DNA from: Cavia porcellus
Taxonomy: Eukaryota > Chordata > Mammalia > Rodentia > Caviidae
DNA length: 64,000 nt
Direction: 5' to 3'
Assembly: GCF_034190915.1 (NCBI RefSeq)
Contig: NW_026947486.1
Coordinates: forward strand, 99,170,123 to 99,234,122
Position 1 is the first letter of the stretch. Every line of letters starts with the position of its first letter. A model generated the notes under the pieces. That model saw only the letters and a program-made list of their open reading frames with translations, searched no databases and was not told where the DNA came from. Below, piece after piece: positions 1-12,545 of this stretch. Both the position numbers and the translations under genes were made by a program.

Positions 1-2605
1 CCAGATAAAAGGCCTCTGGCTTCATCATTTACATATGGTATCAAGTCCTGATAGGGCCTCCGTGCTGAGCCCTGCCAGCCTCCATGTGAGGTGTCCCAGC
101 TGGCCAGGACACAAGGTGGCTTGGAAGATGGGAAAGGCCTGGTCCTAGGCTGCCTCTGCTTTTCCATTAGTATTTGAGGTGTGGCTTCCTAGAAGATGTC
201 CAATAAACACATTGTAAGAGACACTGTGAAAAAAAATACATCAGTTTGCTCAGGGGTAGAACAGCAGTGCTTAGGGGAAGAGTTTATGCAACCACCTTAA
301 TGCTTTTCTCTAGGAAGTGAATTCAGGGTTCATGCCCCAAATGTCTTAAACACCTCCTTTGTGCTTCGTCCTTCACATACATGACTGCACATGATTTTCA
401 CAACTTCTAACATCCCAGCTACAATTCCTGCTTTGTTCATGAGAGAAGTGACACTAAAACATGACAGGGAGAAGGATTTGTGGGCCATTGTTGTAGTCAG
501 GTGTTGTGAGGAGAGCAATTAGAATCAAGAACTGGACTTCATAATATTATTTTATGATGATCACCCAGAGTTAACACAAGGAAGTGCAAGAAATCTCTTC
601 ACAGCTTCCAAGACACAGAATATTCAGCCAAGAACCCAAATCCCTCAGCAGTGTCTTACATGGGTCCAGATGAAAACCCAGGGCCCATGATAATGCCTCC
701 CATGAGTCCTACTGGAGATCTAGAGACCACGAAAAGGACTCACACCAGTCCGTTTTACAGATCCGTGCCTGGAAGGCCCAAATGTCGGTGATGGAAGTTA
801 GAAAGTTCATGACTGCGAAGTGAAGCCGATGTGCTTAGAGGTTGAGGATTTTACTCTGGAGCCGAAAATTCATACTCATAATAGGGACCAGGGCTGTCCT
901 GAAAAGCGCCACAGCCAACCTAAGTGACACGGAGGTCCTGAGCTCCTCTGATGATAAGCACAGTTGAGGACATGCCAGGAAGCCTGCATTATGAGCTGTC
1001 CTGGAGATTAAATGGCACACATCATCCTCTCTGGAGCCAGGAAGCAATGCTCGATGTAGGGACCAGAGCTAATCCAGGAGAACCAAAGGCTCAAGCAAAG
1101 CACATAGGAGAACCCACAATGCCTCAAAGCCTCAAAGCCTTCCTTTTCCCTCTAGAAGTCTCTATTTATAGAGGCAATTTTCCTCAATGGAATATCTATG
1201 CTCAGCACCATAATGAGTTAATTCTGCTGGCCTTAACTTGACCACCAGTTTTTAATCCATTATAGGCACTGAATCTCAGATACTGGAGAATGAAAAAAAA
1301 ATGATATGTGGGCCTAGCCACATCTGCAAAGCAGCAAGCTTGTACTGAGGTATGGAAAAGGAAACATTTGGAGGGCCATTGGTCTTTGTGTTATTTTAGA
1401 AGTGGTCATCAATAATCCTGCCAAATTAATGTCCGCCAACTCCAACTAGCACAGACACACTTCTCTATCAGCATTTGGTCCACAGGTCCCCTCTTTCCCC
1501 CTTTGTCTTTAGACAGAAGTGGTTACACTTACATTCATATGTTATTATCCACAGTAGATCCAAAATTAGCTCTTGAGAAGAACTGCAAGCAGCCCACAGT
1601 TCCTGCCAGTCCAGTTCGGTCCACTGCAGGTGTTTGCAAACATGGTAAAAGCCAGATGGAAATGTTGCTGCAAAGTCAGCATGACTCAGTGTTTTTGAGA
1701 TCAGGACCCCGAAACAAGGTCAAAGGTGTGCAGCAGTGTCATTCTCACTCATCAAACAATAGAAATAGTGACTGGAATAAGGTGTCAGTGTCCTTGGTAC
1801 TCACTGAAATGAGTGCCTGAGGCCGAGCACAGCTTTCTTTTCCCCCAGCTTCACTTCTGAAAATAGGTGGTGCAGAAGGCACTTGAGTGTGTCGTCTGTG
1901 CCAGGGAGGACAAGAGTGAGAGACAGCAGGAGACAGCGGTAGCCCTTATGAAATGAAGCAACAGGTAACGCTGTCTCTCTGAAGCCTGTTCCTTCATACA
2001 GAACTGCAGTCAACTCGGTAAATCAGTCCTCACAAGGGTAGTAATAAAGGCAACACAGCTATTAGCAGTGCAACACAGAGACTCGAGGAGCAGAAATGGG
2101 AAAAACGAACAATGGCTAATATACAGTGATATATGCAGTTTGAAGACCTGCTCTTATTAGGGAAGCGAGATTCTAGGATGCTACAGGCCATGACCATACA
2201 ATAAAAGCATCTTCATTTCAACTTTAGATATTACTTGAGGTCTACGTAGTTTAGACTCTTGTAGCTTTTGTGACAATTCAAAAAACACGCATTCGTGAAA
2301 GGACAACAATAAAGGTCAAGTAATATCCAAATTCTACCCATAAGTATTGCTTTTTTAAGTATTATTGAGGTATATTTAAGAAATATCATTATTCTATTAA
2401 TGTGCGAGTCATTAAGTAACTTCAATGTGAGATATTACACACCAGCCAAGGCAATATCAATAATTAACCAGCAATAAGGCTTATAAGCAAAACTTCTGCA
2501 TAACTAGAAGTAACTTTTCTTCAGTAAAATTGTCATGTTCCACTCAGGGATTAGCCCCTTTAGTGTTCTGCAATTTACTTAAGTGTATTAGTACAGCTTA
2601 TGTAT
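1..2605. other. Anonymous AT-rich sequence
   Basis: No gene is recognised in this stretch. Open frames of 60-105 codons occur on both strands, but none has a recognisable domain and they overlap one another. A weak MIR-like patch is listed separately. Confidence 0.5.
345..520 (-). repeat. MIR-like ancient SINE fragment
   Basis: The layout resembles the conserved core of MIR elements: a CTCCTTTGTGCTTCGTCCTTCACATA-like stretch, then a Ca-rich linker, then a CATGAGAGAAGTGACA-like end. It is heavily diverged and has no clear ends. Strand is uncertain, and a chance match cannot be excluded without an alignment. Confidence 0.3.
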
Positions 2606-2609
2606 ACAA

Positions 2610-2885
2610 ATGACAGTCATCGTAGGGGTTTGTGCTGTAGATAGTATATGTTGATTTGTCTTTTTCCCTCTCACTCTTCTTCAGTCACTTTCACCTCTCT
2701 CGTTCTCCTTATTTACACAGCTTTGTTTCCATTTTATCCTTCTTTTCTCATTTTTTCGATTTCTTTTCTTCTTTTTCCCCTCCTCCGTTAGCTCCTCTTT
2801 CCTTTTGAACAATTTCTTCTTTTGTGCACATCTTCAAGTGTTTTCTTTTTATTCATATTTCTCCTTGTATATTCATTGAAAATCA
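2610..2885 (-). mobile_element. L1 3' end fragment
   Basis: This is a pyrimidine-rich block (poly-CTT/TTTCC) with the same order of motifs as the L1 3' ends at 12112-12545 and 32380-32730: a CACTTTCA patch, a TCCTTATTT patch, a long T/C tract, then a GAACAATTTCTTC patch. Read on the minus strand it is the purine-rich L1 3'UTR. It is 5' truncated and diverged. Confidence 0.45.
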
Positions 2886-3348
2886 CAGGATGGATGCAGA
2901 GTACAAACAGGCAGGTCCTGCCTATTGCGGGGATACCTCAGTTTGCAAACTTAATTGTTTTCACAATTTTAGTTGCAGAATTTATTCCTTATGAGAATTT
3001 TGGAAAGAATTAAAGTTATTGATTTGCATACTTTGAAACATATTTGGGTTCCTGGAATCAAAGGAGGAACATGGATCTATATACTTGGTCTTTTAAAGTG
3101 TGACTTTTAAAAATGTTGATACTAAGTCCGCACACTGAGGCAAGCTCTTTGTTCTTTTCTGTGATTTTTTTCACTGCACCTGGTGCAAGGTGGTGGTGCT
3201 TTTGGCAGTGAGATGGTACGAATGCAACGTGGCTCATCCCAGGTCTCAGAAGCACCACAATATTTTTAGCTTCAAAAAAAAAAAAAAAAACAACAATTTT
3301 TATAAGAGCATTCAGACAAAGAAAATTAATGCAAAGTTGTGATGGACT

Positions 3349-3353
<5 letters not shown>

Positions 3354-3417
<64 letters not shown>
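3354..3417. repeat. (GA)n microsatellite
   Basis: About 32 uninterrupted GA dinucleotides. The perfect purity suggests a length-polymorphic locus. A run of about 18 A lies just upstream at 3273-3290. Confidence 0.97.
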
Positions 3418-3419
<2 letters not shown>

Positions 3420-3611
3420 AGTCATGGAAAGCAGCTTTTGATGATTGATCTAAACCAAAAATCCATCCACTTAGCCAAATCCCAACCACTTGTATTTATT
3501 TGTTATAAAGCACAAAGTTTATTCCTTACAAACAATGTTTTTCAAGTGTGTAGCAATTTTTTTTATGCTTTTCCTCTTGTGAAGTACACATCCAACAGTG
3601 CTAAGATTTTA

Positions 3612-3757
3612 CTTTGGTCTTTCGGAGATAGAGTCTCACTGGGCAGTTCAGGCTGGCCTTGAAATCACAGCCCAGTCTGGCCTTCAATTCAAAGCGACTT
3701 CACTGCCTCATCCACTCAAGGGCTGGAATTAGAGGCTTGTGCCACCATGTCTGGCCT
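3612..3757 (-). mobile_element. B1-type SINE
   Basis: The plus strand reads as the reverse of a B1 (7SL-derived) SINE. It has a GAGTCTCACT...CAGGCTGGCCTTGAA region in the middle and ends in a GGCTTGTGCCACCATG patch followed by TCTGGCC, the reversed B1 head. It is moderately diverged. The internal A/B box order places transcription on the minus strand. Confidence 0.85.
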
Positions 3758-4444
3758 TCCAAAAATGCATAGAATTTGTATGTACAGTGTAATTAGTAAC
3801 TATAAAGGAAATACACACATTTACACTTGGAGGACAAAACACCAGCTCGAGCAGTTGCTCACGGTGGTCTCCAGCAGGAGCAGTTGCTCACAGTACTCTC
3901 CGTCCTCACCAGGGCACCCTCTTCCCCTGTTTGCCCTGGGCCACACTTTGGTAGTTGTTTCCTTTGTAATTCAGCAGCCCTATTACTGCTCCAAAGCAGT
4001 ATACATTAGCTTTGCCTGATTTTTAACTCTTTCTTGTCCTTTTATTTTGAAAAATCTCAAACCTGAAGGAAAGCAGCAAAGTAGTAAAACAAACTGTTTC
4101 ATGTTATTCATCTACATTCCCAGCTAGCAGTTTCTCATGTTTACTTTATAGTCCTGTAGCTGGGTATTTTATATGCTGAACTGTGAAAGCATTGATTTGG
4201 AAATTGATATGAACAGATTTATAGTATGAACATTAATTTTTCTGTTTATTCATTTTTATAAAGTCTGTGTCAAGATTGATTTTGTTACAAAAATAAGAGA
4301 AAATACTGGTACTGTTGACCTTGGGGATCAGATTATTACATTTTTTGGTGTATGCAAGATAATTGTATAATGTGTGCTAAAATGTTACAGTATTGATTCG
4401 GAGATTAAATACAGTTTAAATTGGTGGTTATCAAGCAGACAAGG

Positions 4445-4745
4445 GTTGTGTTGTGATGACTAAGATGACCTGTCGACTTGGCTGGCTTAAGAAATGCTGA
4501 AGCGATTAGAAGGACACTCTTCTGTGTGTGTCTGGTGGGTCCTCAGGGATGACCCTGAGTACTGTACAGTGCCATCTTTTCTGGTACTGTGTGCACAGTC
4601 CTCCTCCCAGGGCTACCGTGTGATGTTACAGCTCTCCTCTGCCAAGCCTCCCCACCATGACATTCCTGACTTGAAGAGAGTCAGCTATGGAATGAATCCC
4701 TGAAACCTGGAGTTAAACTAAATCTCTCCTCCTTTAACTTTTCTG
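4445..4745 (+). repeat. Possible degenerate ERVL/MaLR-like LTR remnant
   Basis: The start has a TGACCTGTCGACTTGGCTGG patch and an ACACTCTTCTGTGTGTGTCTG patch. The block ends in a CTGTATCAGGTAT patch. This layout is similar to old mammalian ERVL-class LTRs. No target duplication is visible and the assignment is tentative. Confidence 0.25.
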
Positions 4746-6145
4746 TATCAGGTATAAGGTTTCAGCAAGAAGAAACTGACAGCACAGTAAACTAGGTTGG
4801 AAGTTACACATCTGTGAGGGTTTGCAATACAAACTCCAGCCGTCCTAGACTTTACACTTTCTACTAAGAAATACGCCTTTATTAGGACAGGTTTGAGATT
4901 ACAGGCTGTATATATTTTCTCTCTGGAAGCTTTTAACAAACTTTTTTGTTTTGATTTTTGTGGCATTTCGAATAAAATATGATGTAGAATGTAGAACTAT
5001 TCCGTTCTTGTCAGACCTCTTGGTTTTCCAAATGCCTGCGGTACTTGAATGTCTCTGGTTCTCCAGATTTGTGAAAGTATTGCTGTTATTTCAGCCTAGA
5101 TTTTCTGTGTCATTGCCTTGTATTTTTACTCCTTCCTTGAGACCTACACAGTTTAAATATTAAATTTCACTGTTGACCCTAAAATAATATAAATTTTATG
5201 TCTATGTTTTTATATTCCCTTCACTACTAAAACACATGAAAATATACACAATTATGTAACATTGTAAAAAGAAGTATTAATAAGAGGAAACACAAGGAAC
5301 AACACAAATCATAGTGATTGAAAGCTAAAATTGATAGGAAACTAAGATTCTTTTCCTAGCAGAAGTACTTAAAATGGAGATATTTATTTCATAGCTTTTA
5401 TAGAGAAATCCGCCTGATATGACAGTGCTCCTGAAATGTTTTTTTGTTTCGGAAGGTTTCTACTTGTTTGCATACATTTTATGCTAAATTGTTTTTTTAG
5501 ATAATTCATAGAAATTTGTTCACATTTATTGGTTCTTTTGCAGATCAGATTACAGATTAGCATTATCATAAATCAAGTTTATTTGAATTTATGCATAAAA
5601 TAAGCACAAATATACCAAAATATTTGCTTAAAATATTACTATATTGGCTTTCTATGAGAAATCGGAAAAAAAACTATAGTTAAACTCTTTCTTGTTCACA
5701 TAATAAATGAATTAGTAGAACTGCAAGTTGAGTATTCACAACACTACCTGTTGCTGAAAAATTCAGTGTGCCAAACTTATTTCAAGGATCAGTGTTTCTA
5801 CATGCTTTGTGGTGTCATGTTCATAAACAGAAAACTTTGAGATGGATAAGCACCATAAAATTTCTTTAAAACATAAACTTTCCCACAAACTTCAAATTAT
5901 TATATTTGAACTTATTTTACAATACACTGGGTTAATAAAAGAAAAATATGTGAAGTGAATTATGTTCATGTTTTTATTATTTTTCTAAGAATGTTCAATG
6001 TTTAAGTATTGGTTGTTTTTTAAAAATACTTTAAAGCAGATGAGTATAACAGCATGTAAATTTACAAAGCCTGAATCAATATGTTTAGTATCAACAAGCA
6101 TTGCTATACATCAGGAAAATTCAAGCATAGAAATATTAGTTGTTG
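4746..6145. other. AT-rich sequence without recognised features
   Basis: Strongly AT-rich. Only short open frames are present. I see no gene, SINE or LTR here. Diverged old LINE sequence cannot be excluded. Confidence 0.4.
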
Positions 6146-6149
6146 TGTG

Positions 6150-9105
6150 TAGATATTCTCTTATTTTATTTTGAAGAGAATAAAATCAAATGAGGGAAAA
6201 CAAAATGGGGTCCTTCAAGACAATGGGCTGGACATAGTACATGCCTTAAAACGAAAATACAAGGTGATCAACCATGGTTACCATAATGTCTCTTGTTTTC
6301 TTGAGTAGAATTGCCCATATCAACAGGGAAAATACAATTGAACATAACAGTACAGAGAAAAGTCAATAAAAACAAAACTTTGGACACATTCTAGGACTTC
6401 AAAAGAAGATAATACTCAAAGCAGAATGGGTATCACTGTGAATTTCATTGTCAACAAAGTAGTTTCCTATACCCTCAGACTTGATCCTATCAAACAAAAC
6501 AGATTCAAATAAAATCAATCAAAAAAGTGGTCAAACAAAACAGATTCAAATAAAATCAGACAGAACAAGACAGTGAAAGCAATACAGGGCTACAAATTAA
6601 TTTAATAGGAATCAAAAATGGTTACCATGGTATATATCCTGCTATCTTCGGAATAGTTGCCTACACCATCAGATCTAGTACAAGTAGACAAACTGGAACA
6701 GAATAGAACCAAGCTAAACAGAACGATGAATACAACATGGGTTTCAAATCATGATACAAGATTAAAAACATCCACTATCTTCCCTTTTTAGGCAATTCCT
6801 CCCCTTTCACCTTCACAGGTTGCATTGGGAATCCACAACTTACCTAAGTGATTCTGAACCTTTTTACCCCTGACCATGATCTCAAGTTGTATCCACTTAT
6901 CTACAAGAGCCTCAAGGTTTTCCTTACTTATATGTGACTAGTTCTCCATTGCATAAAAGTGTTACGTCTTTCCAACCAATCTGAAGCTGATGGGAAAGCT
7001 ACCCCCACTTTTTTCTGGTGTCCTGTCATGTAGAGCATTATTTTCTCACCTTTGACTTTCAGTCCATTAACCCTCTTTCAGGTTAATTATATTTCTTATA
7101 TTGAGCATCTGGGTGGACCCTATCTCTTGATCCACTCTGCCTGTGTTTGTTTTTATTAGTGTATCGAGGCCATCTATATGGCCAACCTTCTCCGCCTCAT
7201 CTCTGCCATGCTATATTTCTGCCAGTGGTTATCTACTTTCCCCTTTCATTCAACTGTCTGCCCCATTGAGTGTGCCCCCTCTACTGCTGTTCCTGAAACC
7301 ATTGTCTTTTTTCTCTCTAGAACATCCATCAGTATTTTTTGTAGGGTTGGATTGGTGGTCATGAACTTCTCTAATTCCTCTTTGTCACAGAAGCATCTTG
7401 TTTCTCCACTAATTTTGAGAGATAGTTTTGCAGGGTACATCAATCTGGGTTGGAAGATATTCTCTTTAAGGGCTTGGAATACTTTACTCAAAGCTCTTCT
7501 TCATTTGATGATGTGTGTTGAGAAGTCTGTCATTGTTCTGATGGGTTTTCTTCACAAGTGATCTGTTTCTTTTCTCTAATGGCTTGTAATATTCTATTCT
7601 TGTGTTGAATTTCTGGTATTTTTATTATTCTATGACTGGGTGTAGATTTATTTTGGTTACAGTTGGTAAGAGTTCTATATGCCTCATATATCTGAATATC
7701 ACTTCCATTTCTTATGCTTGGGAAGTTTTCTTTAATTATTTCTGTAAATAGCATTTGTATTTCATTTGTGTTTATCCCTGATTCTTCATTCACATTTTTT
7801 TCTTAAGTTATAGATCCTCTTGCCATCTTCTAACATTTGTATTGTTACTTCTTTGTTCCTCGTTATTTTTAAGAGATCTTTCCTTTCACAATTGCAATTT
7901 GCAAACCTGTCTTCAAGGTTTGATGGTCTACCTTTAGTTTCTTTTAAGCAGTTTTGCCAGCTTTCAATGGAGATTTTCATTTTCTGGTAATCTCTTAGAA
8001 TCTATTTCACATATTCTAATTTTTTAAATTTTCTTCATTGAAGGTTTCCCTCCTTTTTCTATGCTGCTGTGTTCTTCCATCTGTGTCTTCTTGACACGTG
8101 CTTAGCATTTTTTTATTTTCTTATATCTTCCTTTACTTGCATTAGTATTTCTGTTTTAAATTCTTTTATAGTTTCATGAAGTTGTTTCTTTATGTCACAT
8201 GCTGTTGCTTCAGAAACTGCAAGTGTGTGACACTCAGTTCTTTTCTGTGTTTGCCTCTCTTGGGTCAGTACTGCTTGAGTTGGAGGCTGGAGACTGCCTT
8301 TTGTTTCTTTCTCTTGTTATGTTCTTGGTTTCTTCTAGACAAGTGGGTAGTGTGGTCCCCGGCACTTCCTGTATTGGTTATAATTCATCTGAAGTGTGCT
8401 GGCTAGGGATTGCTGCATTCCCCAATCTCCTGGTGACTACTGGAGTATAAGCAGGGACAAGGCAAGCAGGCCCCTCATTGCTGAGCTGGTAAGCCACTGG
8501 GAGTCTTCACTAGTTTACTGTGTGCTGTGCAAGTGGAGATGGTTAGGGGCACTTTTAGAGAAACCTCAACCTTAGCTATTGGATAGTGTACAATGATGGG
8601 ACTCAATGCAAGCAATTTTTATGAGTCTGCTCTGCACTGAAGGGGCTGAATGAAGCCAGCTGCAGTTCTGTTTCCAGGCTTATCATGCCCCAGGAATCAG
8701 CCACTCTCATGGGAGGACTGAGTTTCCCACTGTCACCGTCAAGTCAGGGCAGTTCTCTAGTGCACTGCTCCTCCTTGCCACTGTGTCTTCTCACTGAGGT
8801 CTTAAGGCTTGTCAATCCCCAATTTCACTGTAACCATGCATCTCTGGATTCCAGTGGTGCTTTTTACACAGTTGGGATTGCCTCTGGAGAAAGCACATCT
8901 AGCTACTGCCTTCTGTAAAGTTTTTCTTTTCTTTTTTAATTCTCTCTGTAGGCTTCTATTTTCACTTTAGTTTGTTTCTTCTTACGTTGAGGGAAACCAT
9001 TTCTTTCCCTCTGGTCTTTGGCAAAATACTGTATTCCAACATCTGGGCTTTTTCTCTCAGAGAGACTTTTTACTTACTGTTCTGCCATCTTCCCAGATTC
9101 CAATG
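6150..9105 (-). mobile_element. L1 element with 5'UTR, ORF1 and 3'UTR but most of ORF2 deleted
   Basis: Read on the minus strand, the element starts near 9105 with a GGGAAGATGGCAGAACAG patch, typical of an L1 5' end. A GC-richer 5'UTR runs to about 8170 and ORF1 follows (8165-7246). Next come the first ~250 bp of the ORF2 endonuclease region, up to a GGGGTAGCT patch near 7003. The sequence then jumps to the extreme 3' end of ORF2 (ACTTTTATGCAATGGAGAAC) near 6960 and continues into the 3'UTR. About 3.5 kb of ORF2, including all of the reverse transcriptase, is absent. The 3'UTR holds ~150-bp modules and a 41-bp internal duplication (28-bp repeats starting at 6490 and 6531). Confidence 0.75.
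7246..8165 (-). pseudogene. L1 ORF1 (RNA-binding chaperone) remnant
   Basis: L1 ORF1 encodes a trimeric coiled-coil RNA-binding protein that packages L1 RNA in the cytoplasm. Broken minus-strand frames give the expected order. A Lys/Glu-rich coiled-coil part lies at 7980-7786. The RRM/CTD junction at 7793-7530 contains EIIKENFPSI, IYEAYRT and THRIL-like NRILQAIREK. The C-terminal domain at 7491-7246 contains RLMYPAKLS and CDKEELEKFM. These match the equivalent parts of the ORF1 copy at 55307-56287. Frame changes and stops separate the pieces, so it is not coding now. Confidence 0.8.
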
Positions 9106-9884
9106 TATGCATATTGGGCAGCGAAATTTTTAGACTGAACTCAGCCTGCTAAGTGGAAGGTTTCTCCATCCAATTGAACAACCACATAACCATGGCTGGT
9201 GTGCTGTAGTGATGCTATTACCTTTACTATAAATTCCAGTATTCCTTGGTTTCACTTGTTACTGACTCTCTTGGCTGGTGCTTCTATGCTTGCTTATAGA
9301 TCACTGCACAATCACATAGCTAGAGATTTGGCTCAGTTTCCTGGAGCAGCTATGAATGCTTTTCCCTCTATTTTGCCATTACAGGAGCCTCCCAGAGATT
9401 ACACTTGAAGTGGACAGGGCCAGATGCCCATACAAGCAAGGTGTACAAGGGAACTTCAAAAGGTACTAAACATCCTGTGTTAATCTCTCTCTGGTATTGC
9501 CCCAATGTCAAATTTCTCACAATAATTTCTTATTTCTTTAGGTAATCTTAAGGTTTGGCTAACAGGATGCTAATTTTTCTATGTGAGGGCTCTGAGTTAA
9601 GCAGTAGTGGTTATTTACCATTGATATGGGACAGTCTAACAATAATACAACAAAACAGTAAGCTTTGAAGAAGGGGAAGACATCAGATAAAGTGTGCCTA
9701 ATCATGCACTTCTCAGGGTGGGTATTGAATTAGAGTATGGAAGATTGGGGAAGGGACAGAGGAAAGAGTCAGGAACATTTGGTTCTGAAAGGGAAGAATG
9801 AAGAGAATTGTGAACACAGAATCGTGAGCCATGTGCTAAGGAATTGGACTTCCAATTGCATCTTATAATATTTATGTATTTTTT

Positions 9885-10024
9885 TAAAAAACAGAGCCTC
9901 ACTATGTCGTTCAGAGTGGCCTTGAACTCACTGTGTAACCCAAGCTGGCTGCACAGTCACAGTGATCTTCCTGCCCCAGCCTCCTGTGTGCAGGAGTTAT
10001 AGGTGTGAGCCATCATGCCTGGCC
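9885..10024 (-). mobile_element. B1-type SINE
   Basis: Starts on the plus strand with a T/A tail and GAGCCTCACTATGT. It continues with GTGGCCTTGAACTCACTGTG and ends in GTGTGAGCCATCATGCCTGG. This is a full-length reversed B1 head-to-tail arrangement. It overlaps the 3' edge of a short anonymous frame of no significance. Confidence 0.9.
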
Positions 10025-10714
10025 ATGTCTGTGATTTTGACAGCTACTTAATTCCCTGAAAATAAGCTTCCTTAATATTAAATGTGATGCAAAAATATCT
10101 AAAACTGTTTCTATTATTTAACAAGTTTCAGCAGAACTTGAAAAATAAGCCTAACATATTCTATACCTCATTATATGCATTAGTTATTCTTATAACAATA
10201 ATTCGTTGCTTGTCAGCATTTCCTGACTATTTTAGCCTGCACTAGACTAATGTTTCGAATATGCAAAACCTGATCAACAAGCATCTATAAGTCCTTCATA
10301 TGTATTTCATGCAAAAAATGGATAAAATGAGGTAGATAATAGAGAATGAATTAAATACATAGCAGCGAAAACTAGGTAGTAGGAAGGAAAAAAGCAAAAT
10401 AGTGGAAGAGAAATAGTGACAGGGGAAAGAGTGCATATAAACTGTTGAATATTTTTCTCTTGTTGAGAAAGAATTTGAGGTGACATCTGAAAAAAAAAGC
10501 AAACAAGAGAAGTCACACGGTGTAACAGGCAGGACCAGCACATTTACTAAAGAGGCGATGTTTCTTCCAGTAAAGGTATTTGACAATTTTGTAGAAGATA
10601 AAGTGGCTGAGTGTGTTTCAAGTTGTTCCTGCATCTGCCAGTCTGTTCCCCTGAGCCTCAGGTTTGTTTTATGGCAGTATCATACAGTTTTTTAAAGTCA
10701 GAGTCACTTTTTAA

Positions 10715-11270
10715 AAGTAATTTTTATTGATATATTTTGAGCATATGTAATGATATCATTCATCATAGGGAATTTGTACCTGTACATGATACAACTTAAT
10801 TTTTTACCATTCCCCTTTCCTCCTTTTAACCCCTCTTCTACTCATTTATAAATGCTTTATTTCTATTTTATCTTTCTATTCTAATCATTTTTTCTTTTCC
10901 CTCACTTTCATTGACTGTCCTCCCCATCATTCCTCCTGTTTTAGCTTTCTCTCCCTATTTCACAATATCTCTTATATATTTTGTTCTTTATTTACACTTT
11001 CAGTTTTTCACACCAGAAAAACAAGATATCATTTACACACATGTGTGTCCAGTTTATTACACTAATCAGTATGGACCCAAGGTGCATCCATTTAGCTAGA
11101 AATGTCTCAAATTTATCCTTTTTATGGCTCACTGGTACTCTATTGTATAAAAGACAATTTTTGTTGTCATTCATCAGTTGACTAGCATTTCTGCTGTTTT
11201 CAAGACTGAGCTACAACAAATTGTGCTACTATAAACATGGATGTGCACATATTTTTGGCCGGTTTATTTG
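10715..11270 (-). mobile_element. L1 3' end fragment
   Basis: The plus strand begins with T-rich sequence and the pyrimidine-rich 3'UTR block. It continues through a GACCCAAGGTGCATCCATTTAG patch (reverse of the conserved end of ORF2), CTCTATTGTATAAAAG and TTCATCAGTTGA to ATAAACATGGATGTGCACAT. This order is the standard reversed tail of rodent L1 ORF2. Sequence from 11280 to 11565 could be L1 5'UTR (an AGCATGGCTGAGTAG-like patch on the minus strand near 11550), but this is uncertain. Confidence 0.75.
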
Positions 11271-11859
11271 TCATAGACAACTTTTTTCAGATTGAGATGA
11301 AGATTACTTATGCTAATTTTCTGAAGGGTTTTTGTCATGAATGGGTATAAGTCTTTGTCAATTGCTTGCTCAAGTGAAGTTCCCACAAGCAGCCCTATGC
11401 CTGTGCGTTTTTCATTTTTATCCTCAAGTCTCTTATTTCAGACCGATTTGGGCATCTGGATATAGGCCCTTTCCTTTGTTCCAGTTACTTGTGTTTTGAG
11501 TTTATTTTTTCAGAGTAACTCCTATACAGCTCCTCGTCTACTCAGCCATGCTGAATTTCCAAAAACATTATTTTTTATCTCTCTCCATTCCATCTACCTG
11601 GTCTTTGATAATGGGAAACATTTCATACAAAATCAGATTTTCAATTAAATTTTAAGCATTCACTTGCTCTCCTCACTCTTGATTTGCCTAAACTCTTTCC
11701 ACTCCAATCCACCTGCACTACTTCACACTACTGCTCATTAATATCTGAAAAAATATAATTCATCTTGTCCCTGAATTCCAATGATAAATATATGTTTATG
11801 TAAATATGGTCTTAAATAAACAAATGAGTTGAATGAAATAATTAATTTGAACAATACAT

Positions 11860-12048
11860 GTTTTCACATGTTTAATGCTGTACAGTCGGAGGCTACTAAG
11901 AAGAGGAACAGGATTGGGAGAGGAGGGAGGAGGAAAGGGGAGGAAGGGTAATGAGGCAGTGATCAGAGTACATTTAGGTGCATGTGTGAATATATCAGAA
12001 CAAACACTATTTTATGTAATTGAAACACACTAATAAAATCTTCTTTAA
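11860..12048 (+). mobile_element. L1 3'UTR terminal fragment
   Basis: A purine-rich GGGAGAGGAGGGAGGAGGAA stretch is followed by GATCAGAGTACATTTAGGTG and a terminal ACACTAATAAAATCTT. This order matches an L1 3' end in plus orientation, opposite to its two neighbours. It carries a potential polyadenylation signal (AATAAA) at about 12032. Confidence 0.55.
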
Positions 12049-12111
12049 AAACCTGATTATTGTGATATAACTTATTTGAGGTAGACAGCAATGTGTCTTA
12101 CTTTTTCCATT

Positions 12112-12545
12112 TAAAATTAAGTTTATTGGTATAATTAACATAATGATCACATGCATCGTAAGGAAATTGTATCTGTCTACCACATATCTTGAATCCTTTT
12201 TGCTCCCTGATCCCTTCCCTCACTTCAGTCCCTCTTATCCTCCTTATTTAAGCAGTTTGCTTCCACTTTCCCTTTGTTTTATACTTTTTTCCCTTTTCCC
12301 ATCTTACACGCGTCTTCCTCCCTAGTTCCTGTATCCTTCTGAACAATTTCTTTATATTTCGCAATATGTATTGTACATTTACATCCTTTTTTTTTTTACT
12401 GTTGGTTTCCAATTCCAGGGAGACAATGCAATATTTACTCATCAGTGCCCAATTTTTTCCACTTAAGAGTATGGTCTCAAGATGCATCCATTTACCTAGA
12501 AATGTCTCAAGTTTATCCTTCTTTAAGGCTGAGTAAGAATATAAC
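12112..12545 (-). mobile_element. L1 3' end fragment
   Basis: Pyrimidine-rich 3'UTR block followed by TATGGTCTCAAGATGCATCC and CCTAGAAATGTCTCAAGTTT, the reversed end of ORF2. It is closely similar to 10715-11270 and so belongs to the same subfamily. The element is 5' truncated within the last ~100 bp of ORF2. Confidence 0.75.

Noticed and set aside
3339..3662. 107-codon plus-strand frame with an Arg-Glu repeat
   Set aside because: It is created by the (GA)n microsatellite and runs on into a reversed B1 SINE.
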